21,613 nt of DNA from Alphaproteobacteria bacterium (GTDB lineage: Bacteria > Pseudomonadota > Alphaproteobacteria > JAEULC01). The notes below the pieces were generated by a model. That model was not told where the DNA came from. It made no database searches and saw only the letters and a program-made list of their open reading frames with translations. The translations under genes and the position numbers were made by a program. The stretch spans positions 1-21,613 of the forward strand of contig JADZDN010000159.1 of assembly GCA_020851015.1 (NCBI GenBank), written 5' to 3'. This document shows, piece after piece, positions 8,164 to 15,236 of this stretch (position 1 is its first letter; each line of letters starts with the position of its first letter).

Positions 8164-8625
8164 ATGATCGTTCGCGCCCTTTTCTTCCTGGTTCTTGCCC
8201 TGGCGGCCGCAATCGGGCCCAGCGCATTGGCGCAGCAGTTCAAGAGCGGCCCGATGCTGGTGGAGCATCCCTATGCCCGCGTGTCGGCGGCGCGCAACGG
8301 GGCGGCCTATGTCACGCTGGTCAATACCGGCAATCAGCCCGACCGCCTGATCCGCGTCGCCTCGCCGCGCGCCGACAAGGTGGAGATGCACACGATGACG
8401 ATGGACGGCGACATCATGCGCATGCGCCAGGTGACGGCGATCGACGTGCCGGTGCAGGGCAAGGTCGAGATGCGGCCGGGCGAGGGCTTGCATATCATGC
8501 TGGTCGGGTTGAAAGGGGCATTGACCGCCGGCGAGCGGTTTCCGCTGTCGCTGGAATTCGAGCATTCGGGCAAGATCGACGTGACGGTCGCGGTCGAGAA
8601 GCCGGCGCCGCCGAAGAAACCGTGA
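8164..8625 (+). CDS. PCu(A)C-type periplasmic copper chaperone, paralog 2
   Basis: A 153-residue secreted homolog of the preceding gene. The signal peptide ends near SALA at 20-23 and the mature chain starts QQFKSGPMLVEHPYARV. Copper ligands are His76, Met87, His110 and Met112. The Met-to-His gap is 22 rather than 21 residues because of the GEGLHIM loop. Extra methionines flank the site (HTMTMDGDIMRMR), making it richer in thioether ligands than paralog 1. It starts at the ATG at 8164 behind GGAGG-like sequence, 61 bases after paralog 1. The high similarity in the NGAAYxxxxN and PDRLxRxxSPxAxKVE segments indicates local duplication. Confidence 0.92.
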   Translation: MIVRALFFLVLALAAAIGPSALAQQFKSGPMLVEHPYARVSAARNGAAYVTLVNTGNQPDRLIRVASPRADKVEMHTMTMDGDIMRMRQVTAIDVPVQGKVEMRPGEGLHIMLVGLKGALTAGERFPLSLEFEHSGKIDVTVAVEKPAPPKKP

Positions 8626-8644
8626 TGTGCCGGAGGATCGCTGG

Positions 8645-9148
8645 ATGACGCGCTGGCTCGTTGCCCTCGCCATCGCCCTGGCGGCGCCCGCCGACGGCCT
8701 CGCCAAGCCGATCAAGGCCGAGGGCCTGATGATCGACGACGCCTACACGCGCCCCACCCCGCGCGGCAAGCCCGGCGATCCGATCCCCGCCGGCGCCGCC
8801 TTCGTCACGATCGAGAACAAGAGCGACAAGACCTACCAGCTCGTCGGCGCGTCCAGCCCGATTGCGGGCCAGGTCGAAATCCAGCAGGCGCAGCGCTACG
8901 GCAAGTCGGTGCGCACGCGCCGCGTCCTGTCGCTCAACCTGGCGCCGGGCGACCGGATCGCGATGGGGCCGGAGAGCGAGTACCGGCTGGCCCTGATCGG
9001 CCTTCGCCGCAAGATGGAGGACGGCGATGTCTTTCCGCTGGTGCTGGAATTCGAAGGACTGGGCAAGGTCGAGGTCGAGGTCGAAGCCAAGTACGAGGTC
9101 TATACCGACACCGGCCCGCGCTACAACCAGCGCGCCAAGCCGCAATAG
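8645..9148 (+). CDS. PCu(A)C-like protein without copper ligands, paralog 3
   Basis: A 167-residue secreted protein aligning with the two preceding chaperones over the whole domain: AGAAFVTIENKSDKTYQLVGASSP, then AGQVEIQ, then FPLVLEFEGLGKVEVEVE. The signal peptide spans about residues 1-20. At every position where paralogs 1 and 2 have a copper ligand this protein has something else: Gln80 for His, Thr91 for Met, Tyr113 for His and Leu115 for Met. It also has an insertion (RGKPGDPIP, 40-48) before the second strand and an extra tail. It probably does not bind Cu(I) in the usual way and may be a partner or structural subunit. The ATG at 8645 has GGAGG 8 bases upstream; a GTG at 8627 is an unlikely alternative. 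Confidence 0.82.
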   Translation: MTRWLVALAIALAAPADGLAKPIKAEGLMIDDAYTRPTPRGKPGDPIPAGAAFVTIENKSDKTYQLVGASSPIAGQVEIQQAQRYGKSVRTRRVLSLNLAPGDRIAMGPESEYRLALIGLRRKMEDGDVFPLVLEFEGLGKVEVEVEAKYEVYTDTGPRYNQRAKPQ

Positions 9149-9172
9149 CCCCGGGGCGCCGGCTCGCCCGCG

Positions 9173-9201
9173 TTGCGCCCTCCTTGCCGGGCGCGCTAAG
9201 T
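9173..9201 (+). promoter_or_regulatory. Candidate promoter for the acylase/threonine ammonia-lyase pair
   Basis: TTGCGC (9173-9178), a 17-base spacer and CTAAGT (9196-9201) lie in the 84-base gap after the PCu(A)C block, about 25 bases before the acylase start. The match is partial but the spacing is ideal. The acylase has no strong Shine-Dalgarno sequence. Confidence 0.35.
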
Positions 9202-9232
9202 ACCCCACGCCTACCGGCCGGTCGTGGTGCCG

Positions 9233-11614
9233 ATGATCCGCAAGCTGTTCGCCGTTCTTGCGCTGGTATTGATCGCCCTGTCGCTCGCGGCGGCAGGGGG
9301 CTTCTATTATCTGCGCACCGGCCTGGCGCCGACCGAGGGCGCGGTCGCCCTGCCCGGCCTCGGCGCGCCGGCCACGATCCGGCGCGACGGCGCCGGCGTC
9401 GCCTATGTCAACGCGGCGTCGGCCGCCGACGGCTGGTACGCGATGGGCTTCGCCCATGCCCAGGACCGGCTGTGGCAGATGGATTTCCAGCGCCGCATCG
9501 GCGCCGGGCGGCTGTCGGAGGTGATGGGGCCCGCCTCGCTGGCCTATGACCGCTACATGCGCACGCTTGGCCTCTACCGCGTCGCGGAGCGCAATCTGCA
9601 GGCGCTCGGCTCCGAGACCCGCAATGCCCTCGAATCCTACGCGGCGGGCGTCAACGCGTATCTCAAGCAGCGCCGCGGCCCGCTGCCGCCGGAGTTCCTG
9701 CTGCTGCGCTACGAGCCGGAGGCGTGGCGCCCGGTCGATTCCCTGGTCTGGGGCCGCGTCATGGCGCTGCAGCTCGCCGACAACATGCGCCAGGAGCTCC
9801 TTCGCGCGCGCCTGTCGCGCAAGCTGTCGCCGCAGCAGATGGCCGATCTCTATCCGACCACCGTGCGCCGCGAGCAGCCGACGACGGTCGCCGCGGCCGA
9901 TCTCGATCGGCTCTGGGCCGCTCTGCCGCACGACCTGCTGGGGACCGGCGCGTCGAACGAATGGGCCGTCGACGGGCAGCGCAGCGCGACCGGCAAGCCG
10001 GTGCTGGCCAACGACCCGCATCTGCGCTTCATCATGCCCAATCTCTGGTATCTCGCGCGGCTGACGACGCCCGAGATGAGCCTTGCCGGCGCGACGGTGC
10101 CCGGCATTCCGTTCTTCATCCTGGGCCACAACGACCGCATCGCCTGGGGCATGACGACGACGCACGGCGACACGCAGGACCTGTTCGTCGAGCGCGCCGA
10201 CCCCGCCGATCCCGGCCGCTACCTGACGCCGGACGGTCCGCGCGCTTTCATGCGGCGCGAGGAGACCATCCTGGTGCGCGGCGAGGCGCCCGCGACGCTC
10301 GTCATCCGCGAGACGCGGCACGGCCCGGTCGTCAGCGATATCGTCTCCGGCACCGCGGGCGTGACCTCGGGCGGCGACGTCGTGGCGCTCAGCTTCGCCG
10401 CGTTGAGCGGCGACGACCGCACCGCCGAGGCGCTGCGGCAGTTGAACCAAGCGACCGACTGGACGTCCTTTCTCGCGGCGCTCGGGCATTTCCACAGCCC
10501 GCTGCAGAACTTCACCTACGCGGATGTCGACGGGAATATCGGCTTTGCGGTCGCCGGCCGCGTGCCGCAGCGCCGCTCGGGCGACGGCAGGCTACCGGCG
10601 CCGGGCTGGGCCGGCACGCACGAATGGACGGGATGGGTCCCGTTCGATCAATTGCCGCGCGCCTTCAACCCGCCAAGCGGCGTCATCGTCAACGCGAACA
10701 ACAAGCCGGGCCCGGATGCGATGGTGGCGGCCCTGGGCAGCGACTGGGACAGCACCTATCGGGCGAGGCGGATCCAGGACTTGCTGGCGATCGAGCCGAA
10801 GCTCACGGTCGAGTCCGCCGCCGCGATGCAAAACGACACCTTGTCCCTTCCGGCGCGCGACCTGCTGGGCATCCTGACGCAGGTCGAGCCGCACGACGAC
10901 CGCGGCCGGCGCGCCGTGGCGCTGCTGAAGTCCTGGGATGGCCGCATGGACCGTCGGCGGCCCGAGCCCCTGATCTTCTCCGCCTGGCTTCGCGAGCTGA
11001 ACCGCCTGCTCTACGCCGACGAACTGGGGCCGCTCTTCGCCGACTATTGGGACCTGCGCCCGGACGTCGTCGAACTGATGCTGACGCAGCGCCGGCAGTG
11101 GTGCGATGACGTGACAACCCCCGGCGTGGAGACCTGCGAGGGGCGGGTCGCCGCGGCACTGGAGCGCGCCTTGGACTGGATCGCCGCGCGCCAAGGCGGC
11201 AGTCCCGCCGGCTGGCGCTGGGGCGATGCCCATGCGGCGCGCCTGCCCCACCCCGTGCTCGGCAAGGTCTGGCCCGTCAACCGCTGGGCCAACCTGACGA
11301 TACCGGCGGACGGCGACAACTACACGCTCGGGCGCGCCGGCGGCGCCATCGGCGACGAAAGCGATCCTTTCGGGGCGATCCATGGCGCGAACTACCGCGC
11401 GATCTACGACCTGTCGGACCTGGACAACTCGCGATTCATCCAGGCATCCGGCCAATCCGGGCATATCCTGTCGCCGCATTACGGCGATATGCTGCGGCGT
11501 TGGCGCGAGGGACGGATGATCCGCATCCCCGTCGATCCCGCGCCCGCGCCAAAGGAGAAGATCGCCGTGCTGAAGCTCGTTCCGGCTTCTTCCGCCCCGT
11601 CCGCCAAGCCGTGA
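9233..11614 (+). CDS. Penicillin acylase family N-terminal nucleophile hydrolase
   Basis: A 793-residue precursor of the penicillin amidase (Ntn-hydrolase) family, which hydrolyses amides such as beta-lactam side chains or acyl-homoserine lactones in the periplasm. A hydrophobic N-terminal segment (LFAVLALVLIALSLAAAGGFYYL) acts as signal or anchor. The alpha-chain part has GWYAMGFAHAQDRLWQMDFQRR. Autoprocessing is expected before Ser241 in GASNEWAVDG, leaving Ser as the nucleophile, followed by GKPVLANDPHLRF and IPFFILGHNDRIAWGMTTTHGDTQDLF. The C-terminal SGQSGHILSPHYGD and the run-up to it are also family-typical. I chose the ATG at 9233; GTGs at 9224 and 9227 are alternatives. Substrate cannot be assigned. 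The stop overlaps the next gene's start (GTGA). Confidence 0.93.
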   Translation: MIRKLFAVLALVLIALSLAAAGGFYYLRTGLAPTEGAVALPGLGAPATIRRDGAGVAYVNAASAADGWYAMGFAHAQDRLWQMDFQRRIGAGRLSEVMGPASLAYDRYMRTLGLYRVAERNLQALGSETRNALESYAAGVNAYLKQRRGPLPPEFLLLRYEPEAWRPVDSLVWGRVMALQLADNMRQELLRARLSRKLSPQQMADLYPTTVRREQPTTVAAADLDRLWAALPHDLLGTGASNEWAVDGQRSATGKPVLANDPHLRFIMPNLWYLARLTTPEMSLAGATVPGIPFFILGHNDRIAWGMTTTHGDTQDLFVERADPADPGRYLTPDGPRAFMRREETILVRGEAPATLVIRETRHGPVVSDIVSGTAGVTSGGDVVALSFAALSGDDRTAEALRQLNQATDWTSFLAALGHFHSPLQNFTYADVDGNIGFAVAGRVPQRRSGDGRLPAPGWAGTHEWTGWVPFDQLPRAFNPPSGVIVNANNKPGPDAMVAALGSDWDSTYRARRIQDLLAIEPKLTVESAAAMQNDTLSLPARDLLGILTQVEPHDDRGRRAVALLKSWDGRMDRRRPEPLIFSAWLRELNRLLYADELGPLFADYWDLRPDVVELMLTQRRQWCDDVTTPGVETCEGRVAAALERALDWIAARQGGSPAGWRWGDAHAARLPHPVLGKVWPVNRWANLTIPADGDNYTLGRAGGAIGDESDPFGAIHGANYRAIYDLSDLDNSRFIQASGQSGHILSPHYGDMLRRWREGRMIRIPVDPAPAPKEKIAVLKLVPASSAPSAKP

Positions 11615-12831
11615 CCCCCACGCTCGCCGACATTCGTGCCGCCGCCGGCCAGATCGCCGGCTCGGTGGTGCGCACGCCTTCGGTCCCCGGCGGCCGCCTG
11701 TCGCGCCTCGCCGGCTGCGCGCTGACCCTGAAGCTGGAGAACCTGCAGGACATCGGCTCGTTCAAGCAGCGCGGCGCGCTGGTGAAGCTGCTGAGCCTGA
11801 CGCCCGCACAGCGCCGAACCGGCGTAATCGCCATGTCGGCCGGCAACCACGCCCAGGGCGTCGCCTTCCACGCCCAGCGCCTGGCGATTCCCGCCACGAT
11901 CGTCATGCCCGAGGCCACGCCTTTCACGAAGGTCGAACGGACGGCCGAGTTCGGCGCGCAGGTGATCCTGCATGGCGATGGCCTGGACCAGGCCGCGGCC
12001 TTCGCCGCCGAGCTGGCGCGCAAGGACAACCTCACCTTCGTCCATCCCTATGACGACCCGCTGATCATCGCCGGCCAGGGCACCGTTGCGCTCGAACTGC
12101 TGGAGGACGCGCCCGACCTCGACTGCATCGTGGTGCCGATCGGCGGCGGCGGGCTGATTTCCGGCATCGCCATCGCGGCGCGCGCGCTGAAACCTGGCAT
12201 CGAGGTTCTGGGCGTGCAGACCGCGCTCTACCCGGCGATGCTCCAGGCGCTTCGCGGCAACCGGCCCACCAGCGGCGGCGAGACCATCGCCGAGGGCATC
12301 GCAGTCAAGTCGCCGGGCGTCTTGACCCGCGCCATCATCAAGGACCTGGTGGCCGAGATCATGCTGGTCGACGAGCCGGCGCTGGAACAAGCGGTGATGA
12401 AGCTGGCCGAGGACGCCAAGCTGGTGGTCGAGGGCGCCGGCGCGGCGCCGCTCGCCGCCGTGCTCGCGAACCGCGATCGCTTCGCCGGGCGCAAGGTGGG
12501 GCTGATCGTCGCCGGCGGGAACATCGATTCGCGCCTGCTCGGCTCGGTCCTGCTGCGCGGACTGGTGCGCGAGGGGCGCGTGGTGTCGCTGAGGGTCGAC
12601 ATCACCGACCGCCCCGGCACGTTGGCCCAGGTCGCGGGGCTGATCGGCGCCTGCGGCGGCAACATCATGGAGATCCACCACCAGCGCCTGTTCCGCGACG
12701 TGCCGGCCAAGCGCGCGGAGATCGACGCCGTGGTCGAGACGCGCAATGCCGAGCATGTGCGCGAGCTGGTCGACCGCCTGACGGCCGCCGGCTTCAAGAC
12801 CCGGGTCCTGGGAACGACGGCGGACGGCTGA
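11611..12831 (+). CDS. ilvA: Threonine ammonia-lyase (threonine dehydratase) with C-terminal ACT domain
   Basis: A 406-residue PLP enzyme converting threonine to 2-oxobutanoate and ammonia, feeding isoleucine synthesis or threonine breakdown. The PLP lysine is Lys52 in DIGSFKQRGA. SAGNHAQGVAFHA and the phosphate-binding VPIGGGGLISG loop are intact, as are AGQGTVALEL and VVEGAGAAPLAA. Residues from about 327 (VVSLRVDITDRPGTLAQV) form one ACT domain, so allosteric control is likely. The length and single ACT fit the shorter IlvA/TdcB type and not the 500-residue two-ACT enzyme. The start is the GTG at 11611 overlapping the acylase TGA; upstream in-frame codons belong to the acylase region. The biosynthetic versus catabolic role is not decided by sequence. 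Confidence 0.93.
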   Translation: MTPTLADIRAAAGQIAGSVVRTPSVPGGRLSRLAGCALTLKLENLQDIGSFKQRGALVKLLSLTPAQRRTGVIAMSAGNHAQGVAFHAQRLAIPATIVMPEATPFTKVERTAEFGAQVILHGDGLDQAAAFAAELARKDNLTFVHPYDDPLIIAGQGTVALELLEDAPDLDCIVVPIGGGGLISGIAIAARALKPGIEVLGVQTALYPAMLQALRGNRPTSGGETIAEGIAVKSPGVLTRAIIKDLVAEIMLVDEPALEQAVMKLAEDAKLVVEGAGAAPLAAVLANRDRFAGRKVGLIVAGGNIDSRLLGSVLLRGLVREGRVVSLRVDITDRPGTLAQVAGLIGACGGNIMEIHHQRLFRDVPAKRAEIDAVVETRNAEHVRELVDRLTAAGFKTRVLGTTADG

Positions 12832-12850
12832 GGCCGACGCCGCGCCCGGT

Positions 12851-13258
12851 TCAGGTCGGGGCGATGATGTTCAACCGAGGAAAATAGGACCGGTACCGGC
12901 GAGCGTCGCGCGTCAGCAGGCGGTGTCCCGCGACGGCCGCGTGCGCCCCGATGAAGAAGTCCGGCAAAGGAGACCGCTTCTCGCCGCCGTGGCGGCGATA
13001 GGCGACAAAGACTTTTCCCGCCAGGAAGGCGGCCTCATAGGGAATCGGCTCGCGCTCGAGCATGGTGCTCGGCAAGGCGACCTCGATATCCTCGACGCGC
13101 GAAAGGCGGATCGACACCTCGGCATAGATGACGGGATTGATGACAAGCCGGTAGGTGTCGGCGATTTCCTGTAGCGCCCGGCTTGACCAGTCGGACCATT
13201 CTCTGCCCTCGGTGAGAACGTCGAGCAGCACGTTGCTGTCGACCAGCACGGCGGCCAT
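12851..13258 (-). CDS. vapC: PIN-domain ribonuclease toxin (VapC-like)
   Basis: A 135-residue PIN-domain protein, expected to be a Mg-dependent RNase toxin neutralised by the antitoxin encoded just upstream. The acidic metal-binding residues are in place: Asp7 in VLVDSNVLLD, Glu47 in NPVIYAEVSIRL, Asp100 in PLPDFFIGAHA and Asp118 in LLTRDARRY. The ATG overlaps the antitoxin stop by one base (TGATG), the usual coupled arrangement. The target RNA cannot be predicted. It lies 19 bases from the convergent end of threonine ammonia-lyase. Confidence 0.92.
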   Translation of the reverse strand: MAAVLVDSNVLLDVLTEGREWSDWSSRALQEIADTYRLVINPVIYAEVSIRLSRVEDIEVALPSTMLEREPIPYEAAFLAGKVFVAYRRHGGEKRSPLPDFFIGAHAAVAGHRLLTRDARRYRSYFPRLNIIAPT

Positions 13259-13488
13259 CAGTCGCGGGTCAGCGCCATGATTTCGTCCGTACTCATTGCG
13301 ACGTCGCCGCGTCCGCGCAAATGAGCAACAAGACGCGCGCCCCTTCCGGCAATCCGCCGCCCTTTCGCGCGCAGGATACGCACGGATTTGCCGTCGTAGG
13401 AGAATTCCACTTCGGTGTGCGGCAACAGGCCAGCGCGCTCGCGGATCGTCTGCGGAATCGTGACCTGGCCCTTCGATGTGATGCGCAT
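13258..13488 (-). CDS. vapB: AbrB/SpoVT-fold antitoxin (VapB-like)
   Basis: A 76-residue protein whose first 45 residues form a swapped-hairpin AbrB domain (MRITSKGQVTIPQTIRERAGL, then TEVEFSYDGKSVRILRA), the DNA-binding part of this antitoxin class. The C-terminal part (GDVAMSTDEIMALTRD) is the expected toxin-wrapping tail. The start is the ATG at 13488 with AAGGAA 6 bases before it; longer in-frame starts would run into the promoter and the exoD gene. The gene is followed by vapC with a 1-base overlap. The promoter and a 14-base palindrome upstream imply autoregulation by the complex. Confidence 0.92.
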   Translation of the reverse strand: MRITSKGQVTIPQTIRERAGLLPHTEVEFSYDGKSVRILRAKGRRIAGRGARLVAHLRGRGDVAMSTDEIMALTRD

Positions 13489-13502
13489 GTTGAATTCCTT
13501 AC

Positions 13503-13516
13503 TCTTACCAGTAAGA
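13503..13516. promoter_or_regulatory. Perfect 14-base palindrome, probable VapB operator
   Basis: TCTTACCAGTAAGA on the plus strand has perfect 6-base arms (TCTTAC/GTAAGA) with a 2-base centre. It is AT-richer than its surroundings, overlaps the -10 element of the vapBC promoter and lies 15 bases before the antitoxin start. This is the expected place for antitoxin binding. Role inferred from position and symmetry. Confidence 0.65.
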
Positions 13517-13542
13517 ATACTACTGGCGGCGTGACCCGGCAA
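13514..13542 (-). promoter_or_regulatory. vapBC promoter
   Basis: On the minus strand TTGCCG (13542-13537), a 17-base spacer and TATTCT (13519-13514) form a near-consensus sigma-70-type promoter. It sits inside the 61-base gap between the exoD stop and vapB, with the predicted start of transcription inside or just past the palindrome. Confidence 0.6.
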
Positions 13543-13549
13543 GAGGCCC

Positions 13550-14209
13550 CTACCAGCCGACCATGCGGCCAAGCCAGGCGAAGGTTTCGCCGCCGAGCCA
13601 GAACAGCAGCGCACTCCACGCCGTGCCAAGCAGGCAGATCGCGATGCCCAGCGCGATCGCGCCGCCGTCGCGCTCCATCAGGCCGAGGCCCAGCGCCGCC
13701 ACGCCCCAGCCCATCACCAGGTTCGCCGTGGGCAGCGGCACGGCGAGCACGAGCGCGGCGAACACCCCGAAGGCGCCCAGCAGGCGCTCCGCGCGCGGCG
13801 TCGTCAGCCGCGGATAGCGCGGCCGGACGATCGCCTCCAGACGCAGCAGCGTCGGCCGCAGCCGCGCCACCAGGCGCCGGAACCCCGCCCGGCTCATCGA
13901 CCGCCGGCGGATACATCCCGGCAGGTCCGGCTCGTCGCGGCCAAGCGCAAGCTCGAGCGCCACGAAGGCGAGCGGCAGGCCGGTCAGGGTCGACAGCCCG
14001 GGCATGGCCGGTCCCGGAACGGCGTTGGGAATCGCCAGCAGCACGAACAGCAGGCCGAACCCTCGCTCGCGCAATGCGTCGACCACCTCCCCCGCGGTAA
14101 TGCGCGGCGACGCGAGCGCGTCATCGCGCTCGGCCAACTGGTCGAGCACGCCCGTGATGCTGCCCGGCGGCGTCTCGGCCACACTGGCGGGGATCGGCGA
14201 TTCCGGCAT
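13550..14209 (-). CDS. exoD: ExoD-family membrane protein
   Basis: A 219-residue integral membrane protein of the ExoD family, named for a Sinorhizobium meliloti gene needed for normal exopolysaccharide production and alkali tolerance. Its molecular activity is not known. The N-terminal 45 residues are cytoplasmic. They are followed by RGFGLLFVLLAIPNAVPGPAMPGLSTLTGLPLAFVALELALGR, the typical first hydrophobic block with the proline-rich turn, then a basic loop and RPRYPRLTTPRAERLLG. The last block is LVLAVPLPTANLVMGWGVAALGLGLMERDG with a final hydrophobic helix. Length and motif order match the family. It is divergent from motA. Its ribosome site is weak (GTGAAGA). Confidence 0.9.
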   Translation of the reverse strand: MPESPIPASVAETPPGSITGVLDQLAERDDALASPRITAGEVVDALRERGFGLLFVLLAIPNAVPGPAMPGLSTLTGLPLAFVALELALGRDEPDLPGCIRRRSMSRAGFRRLVARLRPTLLRLEAIVRPRYPRLTTPRAERLLGAFGVFAALVLAVPLPTANLVMGWGVAALGLGLMERDGGAIALGIAICLLGTAWSALLFWLGGETFAWLGRMVGW

Positions 14210-14294
14210 TCTTCACACTGCGTTAACCAACCGGCGCTAGCCATAGCCGAACCGCGCGCGGCGGGATAGCGCCTAACATCCGAATTTCGTTCGG

Positions 14295-14310
14295 TTAAGG
14301 CCGTTTTAAC
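14295..14310 (+). promoter_or_regulatory. CtrA-type binding site upstream of motA
   Basis: TTAA (14295-14298), exactly 7 bases, then TTAAC (14306-14310) matches the full CtrA consensus TTAA-N7-TTAAC of alphaproteobacteria. It lies 57 bases before the motA start. A half-site TTAACC is at 14223-14228 and a small hairpin CCGAA/TTCGG at 14280-14294 is immediately upstream. CtrA commonly controls flagellar and motility genes in this class, so a regulatory role is likely although unproven here. Confidence 0.6.
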
Positions 14311-14366
14311 CAGCCCCGTCCAGGATGGCGCGTTCGCAATCGCGAGAACGCGGGGCAGGGCTTTCA

Positions 14367-15227
14367 ATGCTCGTCATCGTCGGGTCCATCGTCGTCATCA
14401 TCTGCGTGATCGGCGGCTACGTGGCCATGGGCGGCAAGCTCGGGGTGCTGTGGCAGCCGTTCGAGTTCGTCATCATCTTCGGCGCCGCCGCGGGCGCGCT
14501 GGTGGTGGGCAGCTCGAAGCAGGTGATCGGCGGCGTGGTCGGCGGCCTGAGCCACGCGATGAAAGGCTCCAAGTACGGCAAGGACGACTATCTCGAGCTG
14601 CTCTCGATGATGTACGCCATCTTCAAGTTGGCGAAGACCAAGGGGATGCTGGCGCTCGAGCAACACGTCGAGAAGCCGGACGAGAGCACGCTGTTCAAGC
14701 AATTCCCGAAATTCTTCGCCGACAAGCACGCGGTCACGTTCTTCTGCGACTACCTGCGCATGCTGACGCTCGGCACGGACAATCCGCACGAGCTGGAGAC
14801 GCTGATCGACGAGGAGCTCGAAACCAAGCACCACGAGCACCACGAGGTCGCGCACGCCGTGCAGAACATGGCCGACGGCATGCCCGCGCTGGGCATCGTC
14901 GCCGCCGTGCTGGGCGTCATCAAGACCATGGGCTCGATCACCGAACCGCCGGAGGTGCTGGGCAAGCTGATCGGCGGCGCGCTGGTCGGCACGTTTCTCG
15001 GCGTGTTCCTGTCCTATGGCTTCATCGGCCCGCTTGCCAACACGATGAAGGCGATCTTCGACGCCGAGCACAAGTACTACCTGTGCATGAAGGCGGGCCT
15101 GCTGGCGCACCTGCAGGGCTACGCGCCCGCGGTCGCCGTCGAGTTCGCGCGCAAGGCGCTGCTGTCGCACACCCGCCCGACCTTCTACGAGGTCGAACAG
15201 GCGGTCCAGAACCTGCCGAGCGCATAG
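14367..15227 (+). CDS. motA: Flagellar motor stator protein MotA
   Basis: A 286-residue inner-membrane protein which with MotB forms the ion-conducting stator driving flagellar rotation. With the start at 14367, Pro173 (GMPALGIVAAVLG) and Pro222 (GFIGPLAN) fall at the same numbers as the functional prolines of E. coli MotA. Glu98 is conserved in the cytoplasmic loop, while position 90 is Lys instead of Arg. This agreement favours the inner ATG over the in-frame ATG at 14325, which would add 14 polar residues before the first helix. Four hydrophobic segments are seen: about 2-20, 30-50 and two in 168-225. The cytoplasmic loop has a His-rich stretch KHHEHHEVAH. motB follows after 9 bases. A CtrA-type box is upstream. 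Confidence 0.96.
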   Translation: MLVIVGSIVVIICVIGGYVAMGGKLGVLWQPFEFVIIFGAAAGALVVGSSKQVIGGVVGGLSHAMKGSKYGKDDYLELLSMMYAIFKLAKTKGMLALEQHVEKPDESTLFKQFPKFFADKHAVTFFCDYLRMLTLGTDNPHELETLIDEELETKHHEHHEVAHAVQNMADGMPALGIVAAVLGVIKTMGSITEPPEVLGKLIGGALVGTFLGVFLSYGFIGPLANTMKAIFDAEHKYYLCMKAGLLAHLQGYAPAVAVEFARKALLSHTRPTFYEVEQAVQNLPSA

Positions 15228-15236
15228 AGCGTCCCG

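Noticed and set aside
8495..10495. Minus-strand open frame of 666 codons opposite PCu(A)C genes and the acylase
   Set aside because: No domain, no ribosome site, Arg-rich composition; antisense shadow.
14325..14366. ATG at 14325 as the start of motA
   Set aside because: The inner ATG gives residue numbering identical to E. coli MotA for Glu98, Pro173 and Pro222 and starts at the first transmembrane helix.
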